DNA from: Gremmenia infestans
Taxonomy: Eukaryota > Ascomycota > Leotiomycetes > Helotiales > Hamatocanthoscyphaceae
NCBI GenBank assembly: GCA_032629725.1
Contig: JAFEVB010000004.1
Coordinates: forward strand, 620,001 to 684,000
Direction of reading: 5' to 3'
Length of the DNA: 64,000 bases
Shown: piece by piece, positions 11,164 to 22,172 of the stretch
How positions within the stretch are numbered: the first letter of the stretch is position 1
How the letters are laid out: each line of letters starts with the position of its first letter
Made by a program: the position numbers and the translations under genes
Notes under the pieces: generated by a model
Database searches by the model: none
The model's input: the letters and a program-made list of their open reading frames with translations, nothing else
What the model was told of the DNA's origin: nothing

Positions 11164-12236
11164 TTACAACAGCGTGAAGGCAAGGATTCCCACAAGCGGT
11201 AATAATAAAGTCCTCGAGATGGCCAGAGTCGGAGCAGGGGCACCACTCGAACTATCGCCCGCGCCAATCGAGTAAACATTATTGAACTGAATATCGGTCG
11301 AATTAAAGCAATTCGTCTCATTGACCTCTGCCACATCCTTCGGGTCCGCGAACGTGATATCGACGCAGGAGAAGAGACTGGCGCCGTGGACAGCGACCTC
11401 GACGACCTGGATGGTGGCGTTGTCGCCGGCTTTGACGGTGGTGTTTGCGGGGAGGGGGACCTGCGGGAGGCAGAAGGTGCCGGGGTAGGGGTTTTTGGAG
11501 GGGCCGACGATTTGGAAGACGGGGACCATGGGGAAGGACATGTTGGGGGGGCCGGCGGAGGGGCCGTCGGTGCCGAAGCCCATGTTTATGTAGAAGAATG
11601 CTGTGGCGTGGCCTTGGAACCATCCTGTGGGAGGGGGTGTTAGTGGTGGTAGGAGGATGAGGGTTGATTGGGAGAGGGGTGGGCGGGAGAGCTATGGAAT
11701 GATGGAGGAGGTTTGGAGGGCGCTGGGATGGGGTGAAAGTACGAACCTGGTTGTACGGCAATTGCACCGCCGTTAATGGGCCAGAGGGTACGGTTTGTGG
11801 TTGTGGGCATACCGCCGCCTAAGGGGAGTTGTTAGATGAAATTCTGCCATTTGAAGATTGGAAAATAGAGAGGATAACGTTAGAAATGAAAATATAGCAA
11901 AAAAAGAAAAATGAGACATGGTGTTGATCAATTCCATTGACCCAAAAAGAATAAGATGTTTCGTTTCGGCGTTTCGTTTCGTGTTCTACTAGCATTGCTG
12001 AGTCCAAACATCTACCATACACCCCTCCAGATCCGCGATTTCCCGTCTTTGCTTGCGTGAACGACTAGCGAAAGTGCTTGCTACTCACAAGGGTACATCC
12101 ATTGCATGCCATAGGGAAAAGTATCATTCGTGACCAAGTTGTCTCCTCTCCATCCAGGATACGTGATGACAGTATGCGCGGCGACCTGCAGTGCGAACAG
12201 CGCCGTTGCGGCGATAAGACATAATCGGGAGAACAT
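11164..12236 (-). CDS. GPI-anchored X325 / BIM1-like copper-binding protein
   Basis: Secreted cell-surface protein of the X325 family, structurally related to lytic polysaccharide monooxygenases; the best studied member, Cryptococcus BIM1, aids copper uptake. Model of 226 aa: exons 12236-12089, 11818-11747 and 11624-11164, with unusually long introns (270 and 122 bp). The signal peptide MFSRLCLIAATALFALQVAA ends directly before His21, the N-terminal histidine expected to bind copper, followed by TVITYPGWRGDNL. Other family features are MYPCGGMP, GWFQGHATAFFYINMGFG and a cysteine in SCVDITFAD. The tail SSSGAPAPTLAISR plus a final hydrophobic stretch is a GPI-attachment signal. Start chosen at the signal peptide Met; longer upstream frames are not conserved-looking. 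Confidence 0.9.
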
Positions 12237-13715
12237 GGCGGTTGCTTGTTTGTTTGCTAGTTGGGTGAGGATGTCGATAACCAGTATCGTGAAGCTCAAA
12301 AGTTCATAGGGTAGCGGAGGAAAGCAAGAGAGAAAGAAAGAAAGAAGGAAGACGTTGAAGTTGACTTTGGATACTGTATGAAGCTGAGCTGGGCTGGTCG
12401 TTGAGAACTCGGCCCGCAGCGCAGGGAACCATCGACCTTTTGTTCTCCCATGTTGCACACACTTGCGAATAGAATGGAGCTGCTGTCTGTGATGGGTGAG
12501 TGAGAAACCGCTGACTTTTGCTGCGTCCATGCAATGCAGAAGCTGGGCGGCTGTAAGCACGTCGGGGAGCGCCAATCAGGGGCAGAGCTTCCATTAGACA
12601 CAGTGACTGGGACGGCTAATCTAGCCTACATCAAGGATGGTGGATGCACTACAGGGTATTCCAGGGCACTGATTGGCAGGTTAAAGGGAGAGAGGAACAT
12701 GGTTCTAGCGAATGATGGGGAGGAGGCAGGGGAGTTGGACTAATCGCTGGACTTCTGTATGCGCTCGGGATGTTGGAATGGGGGCGACAAAAGATGGTGG
12801 GCTAGATGGATGCCGATGCCGATTGAAGCTTCAACTCTCAAGTCAAGAGTCAAGATAGCCGCTGGATGTTGAGTTATGGTTCGATAGAATGCGTACAATC
12901 AGGTGTTTTGGGAGAAGAAGATGTTACATCAGTGAAGTTGAGTTGGATTGGGTAATTACCAGGTATTGAGAGTATAGCAGCGCTTTGGAGAGCTTCATAC
13001 GAGTTGTATTATAACAATTGTACTTACTATCGTTGAAAATATGGAGATGACTGCATCTCAAGTAGGATATACAAAAATAGACACTGGATTTCTAACCATG
13101 GCTAACCTAGTAACTATGTCTAGGTAGCTGTTGTGTCTGCATTCCAAGACAAATTTGGTACCTGTATCTACCTAGGTATCTCTATCTCCTCTACTTTACC
13201 CCACAGTAAAGCTTCTTACTGATCATTATCATTAATCCCGTCAAAGACACTCCTAAACACCTGATGAGGCCTCCAATCCGGCCTTCGCCTTCCTTTGAAG
13301 GAGCGCCTGTATGATCTCTCGTTACACATATGCATTCCATCTCCAACATCACGGATATGGACATCTCCTTTTCCACGCGCCGTATTCTCTAAACCTTAAA
13401 TTCATCACATCTTCCAGCGCTTGGAGTACCAAATGGCACGGTGCATCTGATAAGCTGACCTGATCTCTTATCGTCCGATTGCCAATTTCCAGATCAAGCT
13501 CCAAGTAAAGGCGGTCAAGTGTTTTTGCCATCCGGATAAACAAAACGCTAAAAATAACCCCTCTACCACATGCACAGGAAAAATTACTTGAATAGATTAA
13601 TTAATTGATCGTGCATCTTACCAACACTACGCGAATACTACTCTGCTCTGCACGGATATCCTCTTTTGGGTCCCTCTCCTTTCCTCGGTGAAAATAGAGT
13701 TGGGCAACGGAAAAC
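12237..13715. other. Intergenic, divergent promoters of X325 and SRR1 genes
   Basis: 1,479 bp between two divergent starts. The part next to 12236 is CT/GA-rich, as is common for fungal 5' leaders (GAAA-type runs near 12330-12350). One copy of the 10-bp palindrome TACCTAGGTA is at 13169-13178. No gene seen. Confidence 0.5.
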
Positions 13716-14638
13716 ATGCCGCACACGAATCGAAAGAAGAAGTCCTCCCCCACTACAGTCCCGGGCGAGAAGAGGAAGAAGACGGTGGTGCATACGAAAA
13801 GGAAAGAAGTGCTGGATGAAGAGGGGTGGGTGCATGTTGTTGACACGCCGCGCACGCGACGTTCGACCGTCTCCAAGGATGCGAAGAGTTTGCATGCTGG
13901 AGACTTCGAGGTGGATGGCGTGCAGTATATCAATCGGACGCTAGAGGAGATGCGCGAGGAGTTCACGTACTGGAAGAAGTCGTGGGAAACAGATAATGCT
14001 TCTGCGGAACTGAAGAAAGCCGTGGAGGGGAAAGGGGGGTCTGGGGTGAAGAAGTGCGTTGTGCTTGGGCTGGGAAGTCTGCAGAGTGCAAGGCGCGAGG
14101 GGAGAAGGGCGAGTTTTACACAGTTGGCTGCTCTCGAAACACTCCTATCATTAATTGGTTTGTCTCCCGGAGCCATATGTAGTAAGGTGCTAACTAAAAG
14201 CAGGAGAGAAGATCCCAGTAGTCTTCCAAGAGCCGCATTTCACCGACACAGACAAGCAGCTCCTGCGTGAACTTGGATACGAAGTTGTGGAGGATCCAAA
14301 AGCATTCGGCGAGATTGAGGAGAACAGCCTGGTCTACGCTATACATTGTTATGCAGATGTGTACAAGAAAGTCAGCGAGCAAAAGAGGCCCGCTGTATTT
14401 ATTGGGACGGACGTGGAGAATTTTGGGAGGTTCACTTTGTGAGTCTTGCATCCACTGCAATGGAATAATGCTAATGATGATTCGCAGATCTGAGACGGCA
14501 GAATTGACGGCGGAGGCTTTGGATGAGATGGTCAAGCAATACGAGGCGACTGACTTCCCACAGATCCGACATGACTTCTCGGATACGAAAATATACTGGC
14601 GAAAGAATGAAAAGAATGAGGAGGAAGCAAAGCCTTGA
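13716..14638 (+). CDS. SRR1-like domain protein
   Basis: Homologue of the SRR1 family (plant SENSITIVITY TO RED LIGHT REDUCED 1; also linked to fungal stress responses and heme regulation); the biochemical function is unsettled. Model of 275 aa: exons 13716-14157, 14204-14438 and 14488-14638; introns 46 and 49 bp. The N-terminus is basic (MPHTNRKKKSSPTTVPG), suggesting nuclear entry. The SRR1 core shows CVVLGLGSLQSARREGRRAS, FTQLAALETLLSLI, PVVFQEPHFTDTDKQLL, LGYEVVEDP and VFIGTDVENFGRF. An acidic and basic C-terminus ends in EEEAKP. Length is in the usual 250-350 aa range. Confidence 0.9.
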
Positions 14639-16938
14639 GCCAGCTGATCACTCAACGGATTGTTCTACATGACTAAGAAGCTAGGATCTGTCACAGTGAT
14701 ACCCCCTCAGAGTTACGAGTAAAATTGAAGAGATTGGGCGTTCCATGCATTGCCTTTGCAATAGGACAGCAGTTGGAGCTGCTCGAGAACATAGCCCAAG
14801 GCCATGTGACGGCAAGAGCGATCATTTTGATCCTCCCAAGCGATACCCAATACAAGTCTATCAAGCCGTTGTTTCCAATTCGTGGTAATTTTTGTAGTCA
14901 GTAAAATTTCGCTGCAAAATTATTGCAAGCGACGGTGACAAGTCCTTCGTTCATAGATTTCTAGCTTGCTTTGTCTTTTATGCTTCTCATTCCCATCTAC
15001 TACTTCCTCAGACTGGGCGTGGACTAGCGCGGAGCAGGTAATCTCACCTCACTTCATAATGGACAAGAGTTCATGGCCTGGTCGTATTGCTATATGATGT
15101 CCTGGGCGTTGCCCGAACCCCAAACTGCATTTATCTAGATCGTAACACATGCCTTAGCATCATAAGCCTGCGTTCTGACCCCCAACTACCTCACGAATCA
15201 CAGTGCAGGTTTCAGCATCAATACTAGTTAGTAGTGCGAGGTGGAAGCTAGACATATATATCATGTGTCTGTCGAGGCTCAGTAACACTTGCTGCGTTAG
15301 ATGTTCAATGCAAGCACACGATTTTATATCTAGCCGTTACCCCGCGCTGTGCTTTCTTAACTTTGTACTCTAGAGATATATATGCGCTTTCATGTTTACT
15401 GACTCGCTAATCCATCTTCCGCCGTTTCGAGGATGAGCTTAGCACTTAAAGTCTGGCAATCAACATCCGATACTGTGAGCATAGCTGCACTCACCTAGCC
15501 AGGTTGTTTAAGTCACGACTTACAAGAAGCAAAGCACACTTATAGGTAGATGGATCACAAGCCTAGGCTCCCCATCACATGTCCAACCTAGATGGCATGC
15601 ACTGGATGATTTGATGATGTGCCGTTAAGCAGACTAGGAGAGCGGCCAGCACGGGGTTATTTTTTTTCTTCGAGATATTGCACTCTTTCCCATACTACTT
15701 AAAGACCGGTTTTTTGATACCACCACTCCTAGTACATTTATTCTTTGTTGATCTCGCGCGGCTCTGCAAGATGGAAACGAGTGCTGAGGCCTGTCCTGAT
15801 GACGGCTAAAAGGGGAGAGTGTGTATTCCTGCCAGGGGGCATAGGAGGAGGGTTAGATCGGACAATTGGGCGAGTGCGCGAGCACCAGACTTCTTATTAC
15901 CGTACCATTGGGACTGCGAAGCTTGCGAGGTGATAGATGTTGTTGCCGATGCCAAGGTTCGAGCGTGAAGACGGAGAAGAACAACGTTATATGTGCACAC
16001 CGTTAAGAAATGATGTGGTATATATAGACTTGAGGCAAATTTACTGAGAATTTAGAGGATGAGGGAAATCGGATGGAGCGGATTACCTTACAGTGCTATG
16101 CTTTAGGTACTTTGCAGATTATTTTGAGCTTGCTAAAATTTGCGGCTTTATGGGTGATAAAAATATTGATCTTAAGTATTATTCGACTTGTTCTTAATAA
16201 TACTTGCTTGAGAATTCCTCTTGGGTTTAGAGACACTGTAGAACGGACGATACATGGTTCCTTATAAGACAAATGGGCATACTTGTATGCCAAGCTAAGG
16301 AATGTACACAGATCTAGTCGTTACTGTACTCATAGACCTTGCTGTTTCCAACTAAGCACTAGTACGTTTGCAGCACGTTGGACGAACTTAATGACATAGT
16401 AACTAAATGGCAATATGTTAAAATTGGATGTATTAATAATAAACGTGGGAACACTATTCCCAATCTCAATGCTAGTTTTTTGCTTCGCGCCTCATGAGAA
16501 AGAAATACTAGAATAGCGGGAGAGACGGGATTAATTGTTGACTAGTGTTAAAGGGGGGTGTCCTAATAAGTCATGCATTGCGGTCGTGAATATGATTGGC
16601 TATGGTTGCGGCAATGCTAAGTTTTTAGCGCGTTTTCATCTACCGTAGCACGAGCTCGAGCACGCAAGCTACGCCGTACTCGGTGCTCGTACCTTAATCA
16701 GGGGGCTAAGCGAGAGGGATGTCTGTCTAATTGGCTGATGCCTCCGAGCTGTCCTTGTTAGCTATCGCAGCTACCCTTTATATATATACGATAGCTTCTC
16801 GAGTGTTCTCACTCCAACTCCAGTCAACATCAACTGACTCCTGTGTTTCTCTTCCTTCCAGTTGTATCTGCGACTCCAATACCCTCACCCCACCCACCTC
16901 TCCTTTCCAGACACGACTTTAATCACTCCATATTCGCA
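14639..16938. other. Intergenic, long gene-free stretch
   Basis: 2.3 kb without a credible gene. The interval around 16080-16460 looks AT-rich by eye and has only broken frames, like decayed sequence. The last 150 bp hold a TATA-like element and CT-rich leader for the FAD oxidoreductase. Confidence 0.5.
16778..16789 (+). promoter_or_regulatory. TATA-like element upstream of FAD oxidoreductase
   Basis: TTATATATATAC lies about 150 bp upstream of the chosen ATG at 16939, with CT-rich, leader-like sequence in between. The position fits a core promoter, but this is sequence resemblance only. Confidence 0.4.
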
Positions 16939-18198
16939 ATGTCTGCCCCTCATGAGATAGTCGTTCTCGGTGGAAACTTTGGAGGCATTGGTCTCGTGCA
17001 CTACCTCTTTAAAATCACCATCCCCTCTCTGCAGAAGCTTGATCCCACGAAAACCTTCCATATCACCCTCGTTACCCCAAACACGGATCTTTTTTTCAAG
17101 ATCGGCAGCCCGCGCGCCCTCATCAACGACAAACTGATCCCCGAGTCCAAGATCCTGCGACCACTGTCAGAGGGCTTCTCGAAGTACAAACCAGAGCAAT
17201 TCACTCTCGCCCAAGCTCTAGCAACCTCCCACGATGCCTCAAGACGGACCGTTACCATCACCCCAGTCGGTAGCGAGACAACCAAGGAGCTGCCTTACGA
17301 CTCTCTCTTTATCGCCACCGGTACAACATCCTCCTCCCCTCTCTGGACCTTCCACCCCGACCCAGCCCTCACCTCTGCTGCCTTCAAATCCCTACACGCC
17401 AGTCTCCCAACCGCCAAGACCGTGCTCATCGCTGGCGGCGGGGCCGTGGGCATCGAAACCGCAGGCGAAATTGCAACATTCTTCCCCTCTATAAAAGTCA
17501 CCCTCCTCTCTGGTGCTGCTCAACTTCTCCCGAACCAATCCCCAGTCCTAGGGCCCCGCGCACAGGCGTACCTCGAAACACATGCCAAGGTCGAAGTAAT
17601 CCACAATCTGCGGGTGCAGGGAAGCGATGTTTCCGAGACAGGCACAACAGTGACCTTGAGTGATGGCAGCACAAAGACCGCCGACTTGTATATCGACGCT
17701 ACGGGTGGGAAGGCAAATACGGGGTTCCTAAAGGCGGATTGGTTGGATGGTACAAAGCGCGTTTTGACCAGCGATGCATATTTCCGCGTCAAGGGCAACG
17801 GGTCTGATGATGTGGAGGGTGTGTATGTGTTGGGGGATGTCGTGGCTGGAAGCGCAAATACGGCTATGGCGCTGGATGGTCAGACACCGACTGTTGCCTC
17901 AGCCTTTGCCGTGGACTTTGCGCGGAAGGTGATTGGTGTGGAGGCGGGGGAGAAGAAGAATCCTGGTCTGTTGGGTGGACTGCTAGGGTTAGTCTTTGGG
18001 AAGAAAGATGCATCACCTTCGCTAGTTGAGTTTAAGCCGATGAAGGATACGATCCTGGTACCTGTCGGGCCTCATGGTGGTGTGGGACTTGTGATGGGTT
18101 GGAGGTTTCCGAGTTTCTTCATTTCGAAAGTGAAGGGGAAGAATTTCTTGTTGGAGTTAGTGGATCCGCTGTTGACGGGTGACAAGTGGAAGGCTTGA
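16939..18198 (+). CDS. AMID/FSP1-like FAD-dependent pyridine nucleotide oxidoreductase
   Basis: Two-Rossmann flavoprotein of 419 aa, encoded by one exon, related to AIF-homologous mitochondrion-associated inducer of death / FSP1 NAD(P)H oxidoreductases. The FAD-binding motif VVLGGNFGG is at residues 8-16, the NAD(P)H-binding motif IAGGGAVGIETAGE at about 163-176, and the late FAD motif YVLGDVVAG follows. I chose MSAPHEIVVLGG as start: an in-frame ATG at 16843 would add 32 residues of leader-like sequence ahead of the Rossmann strand. There is no obvious signal peptide; the C-terminus is hydrophobic and basic and might contact membranes. Substrate (quinone or other acceptor) unknown. Confidence 0.9.
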   Translation: MSAPHEIVVLGGNFGGIGLVHYLFKITIPSLQKLDPTKTFHITLVTPNTDLFFKIGSPRALINDKLIPESKILRPLSEGFSKYKPEQFTLAQALATSHDASRRTVTITPVGSETTKELPYDSLFIATGTTSSSPLWTFHPDPALTSAAFKSLHASLPTAKTVLIAGGGAVGIETAGEIATFFPSIKVTLLSGAAQLLPNQSPVLGPRAQAYLETHAKVEVIHNLRVQGSDVSETGTTVTLSDGSTKTADLYIDATGGKANTGFLKADWLDGTKRVLTSDAYFRVKGNGSDDVEGVYVLGDVVAGSANTAMALDGQTPTVASAFAVDFARKVIGVEAGEKKNPGLLGGLLGLVFGKKDASPSLVEFKPMKDTILVPVGPHGGVGLVMGWRFPSFFISKVKGKNFLLELVDPLLTGDKWKA

Positions 18199-20345
18199 GA
18201 AGTAATAACGGGAGAAAGGCTCCTCAGGTGATGGTCATTGTATTATGTATTTCACTGCGAGGTTTTCAAGGGTAAGAAAGGGTAAGATACCACGGTTTTG
18301 ATATTTACAATGGGACATATTGGCATGAAATGTTGCAAGAACCCAATGTTTCATTTCCAAGCATTTACTCTCTACTATCTCTCGGTGGCTCGTCTCACTT
18401 TGGTACCCTTCCCTCTTTTTCTTTCCTACAGTATGATGTTGTCACAACTACAATACCTTGCTGCACTACCGAGGGTGTCCCTCTAGGTGTTAACAACGCC
18501 CTCTCAACAGCAAAGCAGTCGTCTTGCAACTTACCCTTATTTCAGAGCACTCACAGTTGAGATTTGCTTGGAAAATGTGCTTTGGATTGTGCGCAACAGG
18601 CTCATCTGGGTGTATAAAGACGTACGTACTACGTGCCAAAGTTGAAAGGCATTAAATTCTGATGAGAGAGCTTGGACTATGATAGATCTTTTATACGTGT
18701 ATTTATCTTCGCTACATCACTAGTCTAAATAAAGGCTACATTTAAGAGTGCGAAGCTATGAATAGGCAGCCGGTTTGAAAGAGAAGACATGTAGGACGTG
18801 TCACGCTGTGAACCTAAAGCTTGAGGAACTATCCATAAGATAATAAGTATATTAAATCGCGAGAATAGCAAATGGACAGATGCAGAAATTAGAAGGATGG
18901 ATCAGTCCCTCCTACCTTGAAACGTCCAGAGACCGAAGTAATCTTACATACCAGAGTACTCGTAAAAGCAAAGCAATAGTATTAGAAGCAGAGAATACAT
19001 GACTTGATTCCCTCATTTTTAATTCAATCTTGATATGTCCTTGCCTTTTTCATCAGAGGCTGGATCCTAAACTTTGACACTGAAGTTATACTTGACAGAA
19101 ACCCATCCTTCTATTATTCCCTAAGCTACCTACCGTACGGAACAAGCGTTCCGTACCTAAGTACTGTATAAGCACAACTATCATCACCCCTCATAATCCA
19201 CTCGTTGCGACAAACTCTTTACAATCCCTCGGTGCATTCATCTCCCCGCGCCTCACAACGCTCTCCCGCTGCAAGTGTATATATATTGCTTTGGCACTTC
19301 CTATTGTCCTAGCCCGGAAACCAATCGATGGCTTTATATTGCTTAATGAACCGCTACTGTATAAATATTCAGTATAGTCAAGAAAGACCCTACTACAATC
19401 CTGCACATAACAGGCCCCTTAGTCTCGGCAGCTATCGCATAGGTAGTACACCTGCACCGTGAATCCCAACTCCATCAAACGTCTGAAACGGGAGACTTAA
19501 ATCTTTTGTTGCACTTCGCTTTTTTCAACGAGGAAAAAAAAAGAAGCGCCCGCTGTATATTCACATTTATATGTATGCCGGGCCGAGGACAGGATACGGT
19601 AGTGGGTATATATGAATGAATAAACGGGAGGCAAAATACATCCAGGTGTAATGGTGCATTGGTCTAGGTTTCTTCAAGAATGAATCGTTGAACTTGTTCA
19701 AGTACGAGGGTGTCCTGACCTAATCCCCCTCCCCCCCCCCGTGTTTGTTTAGGCGGTGATTTGGAAATGCTCTGATGTTTATAAAATTGGGTATTTTTAG
19801 TATACTAACTAAGATACCGGGTGTTTGATGACTATTAAGGTGTATATGTGTAAAGGTTGGCACGGGAGTGGTTAGTATCTATAGCGTGGAAGGAATGCTC
19901 AAAGAGATATGGTATAGTGGTAGAGAGAAATTCTAGTTTTGAGCATGCTGTTAATATTCTACGTATTTTGTTTCAGGATATGGAAGTTAACAGTCATGGC
20001 GAAGATAGAAAGGATAGGGAAATGGGAAATGGGAAGATCTAAGGGATTTGTTCTAAAGCAATTGCTTTTGCGTAGGAGATAAGTGGATGTCAAAAATACG
20101 TCTGCAAATGGTTTCCATTGTTGGTCAACGGGGATCCGGTGACATATTTTTAATAGCTTATACGCACGATCTTGATAGGGCTGCGGTCCAAAGACTGAAG
20201 CACACATATTATTAGTCAGTTAGGTGTTGTATTCTGTCATAGTCTTCGAAAATATATGGAAGCCGGTTTTGCTAATTTCCAAGACAATATGCAGGAAAAT
20301 GACGGTAAAGCGTGTCTTGCAAAACCTAGTATATTCTGTCAAAGA
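18199..20345. other. Intergenic between convergent genes
   Basis: 2.15 kb with no credible gene. A run of ten C in a C-rich tract sits near 19726-19740. The remainder is moderately AT-rich with only short frames. Confidence 0.5.
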
Positions 20346-20982
20346 TCACTTGATACTCCCAGCCTTGACAACAGTCCCAAAAGCATCCCCCAACTCCTTC
20401 AACACCATAGCAACAGTATCCGCAGCGCTCGCCCCAGGAATATCCCTATCCCCCACCGCCTCTTCCGCAATAATCACATCATAGCCCTTCTCAGCCGCCT
20501 GTCTGGCCGTAGTAGAGACACAAACATGCGCCATATAGCCTACGAGCACGACCTTCTTCCTGCCCGTGCTCTTGAGATAGTCATCGAGGCCTGTGTCGGT
20601 AAAAGAGCCTGGGTGTTGTTTGGCTATGACTTTCTCGCTGGACGTGGCCTCGACTTCGGGGAATTCTTTGGCGAGGTCGGTGGTGGGTGTGAATACGGGG
20701 GCGCCGGGGGGTGTTTGGTGGACTATGTGGACGAGGGGGGCGGAGGCTGCGCGGTAGGTTTCGAGGAGCGTGGAGATGGCTTTGCGGGTTGAATCTACGT
20801 TGCCTGTTTTGAGATGGCCGTTGGCATATCTGGGGGGTTTGATTAGTAGGTAGTTGATGTGGATGGGGAGGAGGGTGGGAGGGGATATACTCATTCTGGG
20901 CATCGATGATGATGAGGACGCTGTCTTTGGTTGATGCTGTTGAGGGCTGAACGCCGAGGAGTTCTCTAAATGATTTCGCCAT
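20346..20982 (-). CDS. Isochorismatase-family cysteine hydrolase
   Basis: Cytosolic hydrolase of 191 aa in the isochorismatase/nicotinamidase-like superfamily; substrate unknown. Exons 20982-20891 and 20829-20346, with a 61-bp intron. The catalytic Asp is in VLIIIDAQNEYANG (Asp27), a Lys lies in AKQHPGSFTDTGLDDYL, and the nucleophile Cys is in GYMAHVCVSTTARQA, preceded by the usual cis-peptide region. The join across the intron restores DAQNEYANGHLKTGNVD, a family signature. Start is the first ATG; the longer frame on this strand that runs through the intron is not the gene. Confidence 0.92.
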
Positions 20983-22172
20983 AGTAATAGCAGTTGAGAA
21001 TAGAGGAATATAGAATAGTGGAAGTTGGGGATATGTGTAGATGCGATGTGGAAGGGAACAGGTGTAGCAGGAAGTGGTGGGTTATAAGCAGTTGAATCTC
21101 TCTTGAACCCCTCTTTCTGTGTCAACCCTACCTAGGTAAGTTACAGAGCTAGTCGCCGTGAAAAGATGTTTGATTCCATCATAGGTATCTTGGAAGCATT
21201 TCTTGAAGACTTTCTCCGACCCGATCCAATAAAGTCAGTCTATGGAAAATATGTGTATTGCCTTTGACGCCTCGCTAGATGTAATGAGGGTTTAATACAA
21301 AAACTTGTGGTATAGTAGGAACTCGTAAATACAATTTAACATACAAACAATAAGATAAAAAGGAAACAAATTGATGATGCAATGACTGGAATATCTTATT
21401 CTTATTTGAATGGCGGGGGAGGGGCGCTTCCAGCCCCCTCTTCTAGTGCAGATCAGAGGCCATTATTGCCTATCTGAGGTTCGGCCGAAAGGCTGGGTCC
21501 GCTACTTGTACCAAGCAAGGCAGATTTGAAAAGAGGGAAGGAGAGAGTAACTGTGCCACAAAATATATACAACGGAGAAGAATAAGAAAGTAAGGATTCT
21601 GATATATAAACATAAAGACCAATCTCATTATATCTTCATCTCGTGTTTTCATACGTCAGACTCCAGCCCTTCCTTGTTTCTACCTCCGAACAGAGATCTC
21701 TATCTCCACCTGCACCTGCTATATTTGGAACTGTGGCGGGCAGGGTATCTGGCGCCGTATAGGCTGAGAACCCCTGCACGTTTCAGGGTTGCCCCTCACA
21801 ACCATCCAATGGATCCGGGGGGAATACGGTGGTAGACAGCCTGTTTGTTGTACCAGGTACGAAAGGAAGTACAGCTGAAGAGATTTACTGCGCATCGTAT
21901 TTTCTCTATATTCTTATGCTTATGCTTATTGTTCTTATTCCTACGAAAGTCTTTACGAGTAAACGATTGATTGAATGATTGGACGAATCACTGATAAATC
22001 GTTATAAACTCCCCGTTTAAGAATTGCAAGTTTACATAAATTCCACGGCTAGCGAGTCAACAATACGAGACCGACCGAGACATCCAGCAAGGAACAACTC
22101 GGCCACCGGCAGCAAGATACAGTACAGTAATCTACCAGTACAGTCCTTGTTGCTGTTTCTCTTTCTGCCACT
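20983..22172. other. Intergenic, divergent promoters
   Basis: 1.19 kb between the isochorismatase-family start (-) and the GH17 start (+). One TACCTAGGTA palindrome is at 21129-21138. The GH17-proximal 200 bp contain a TATAAA-like sequence near 22001. No gene seen. Confidence 0.5.

Noticed and set aside
11318..11767. Long alternative frames across the GC-rich X325 gene
   Set aside because: They are shadows of the real frame (Pro/Arg/His-rich on minus, Gly-rich on plus).
16843..16938. Upstream ATG adding 32 residues to the FAD oxidoreductase
   Set aside because: The extra residues are leader-like and precede the usual start MSAPHEIVVLGG; the TATA-like element also places 16843 within the expected 5' UTR.
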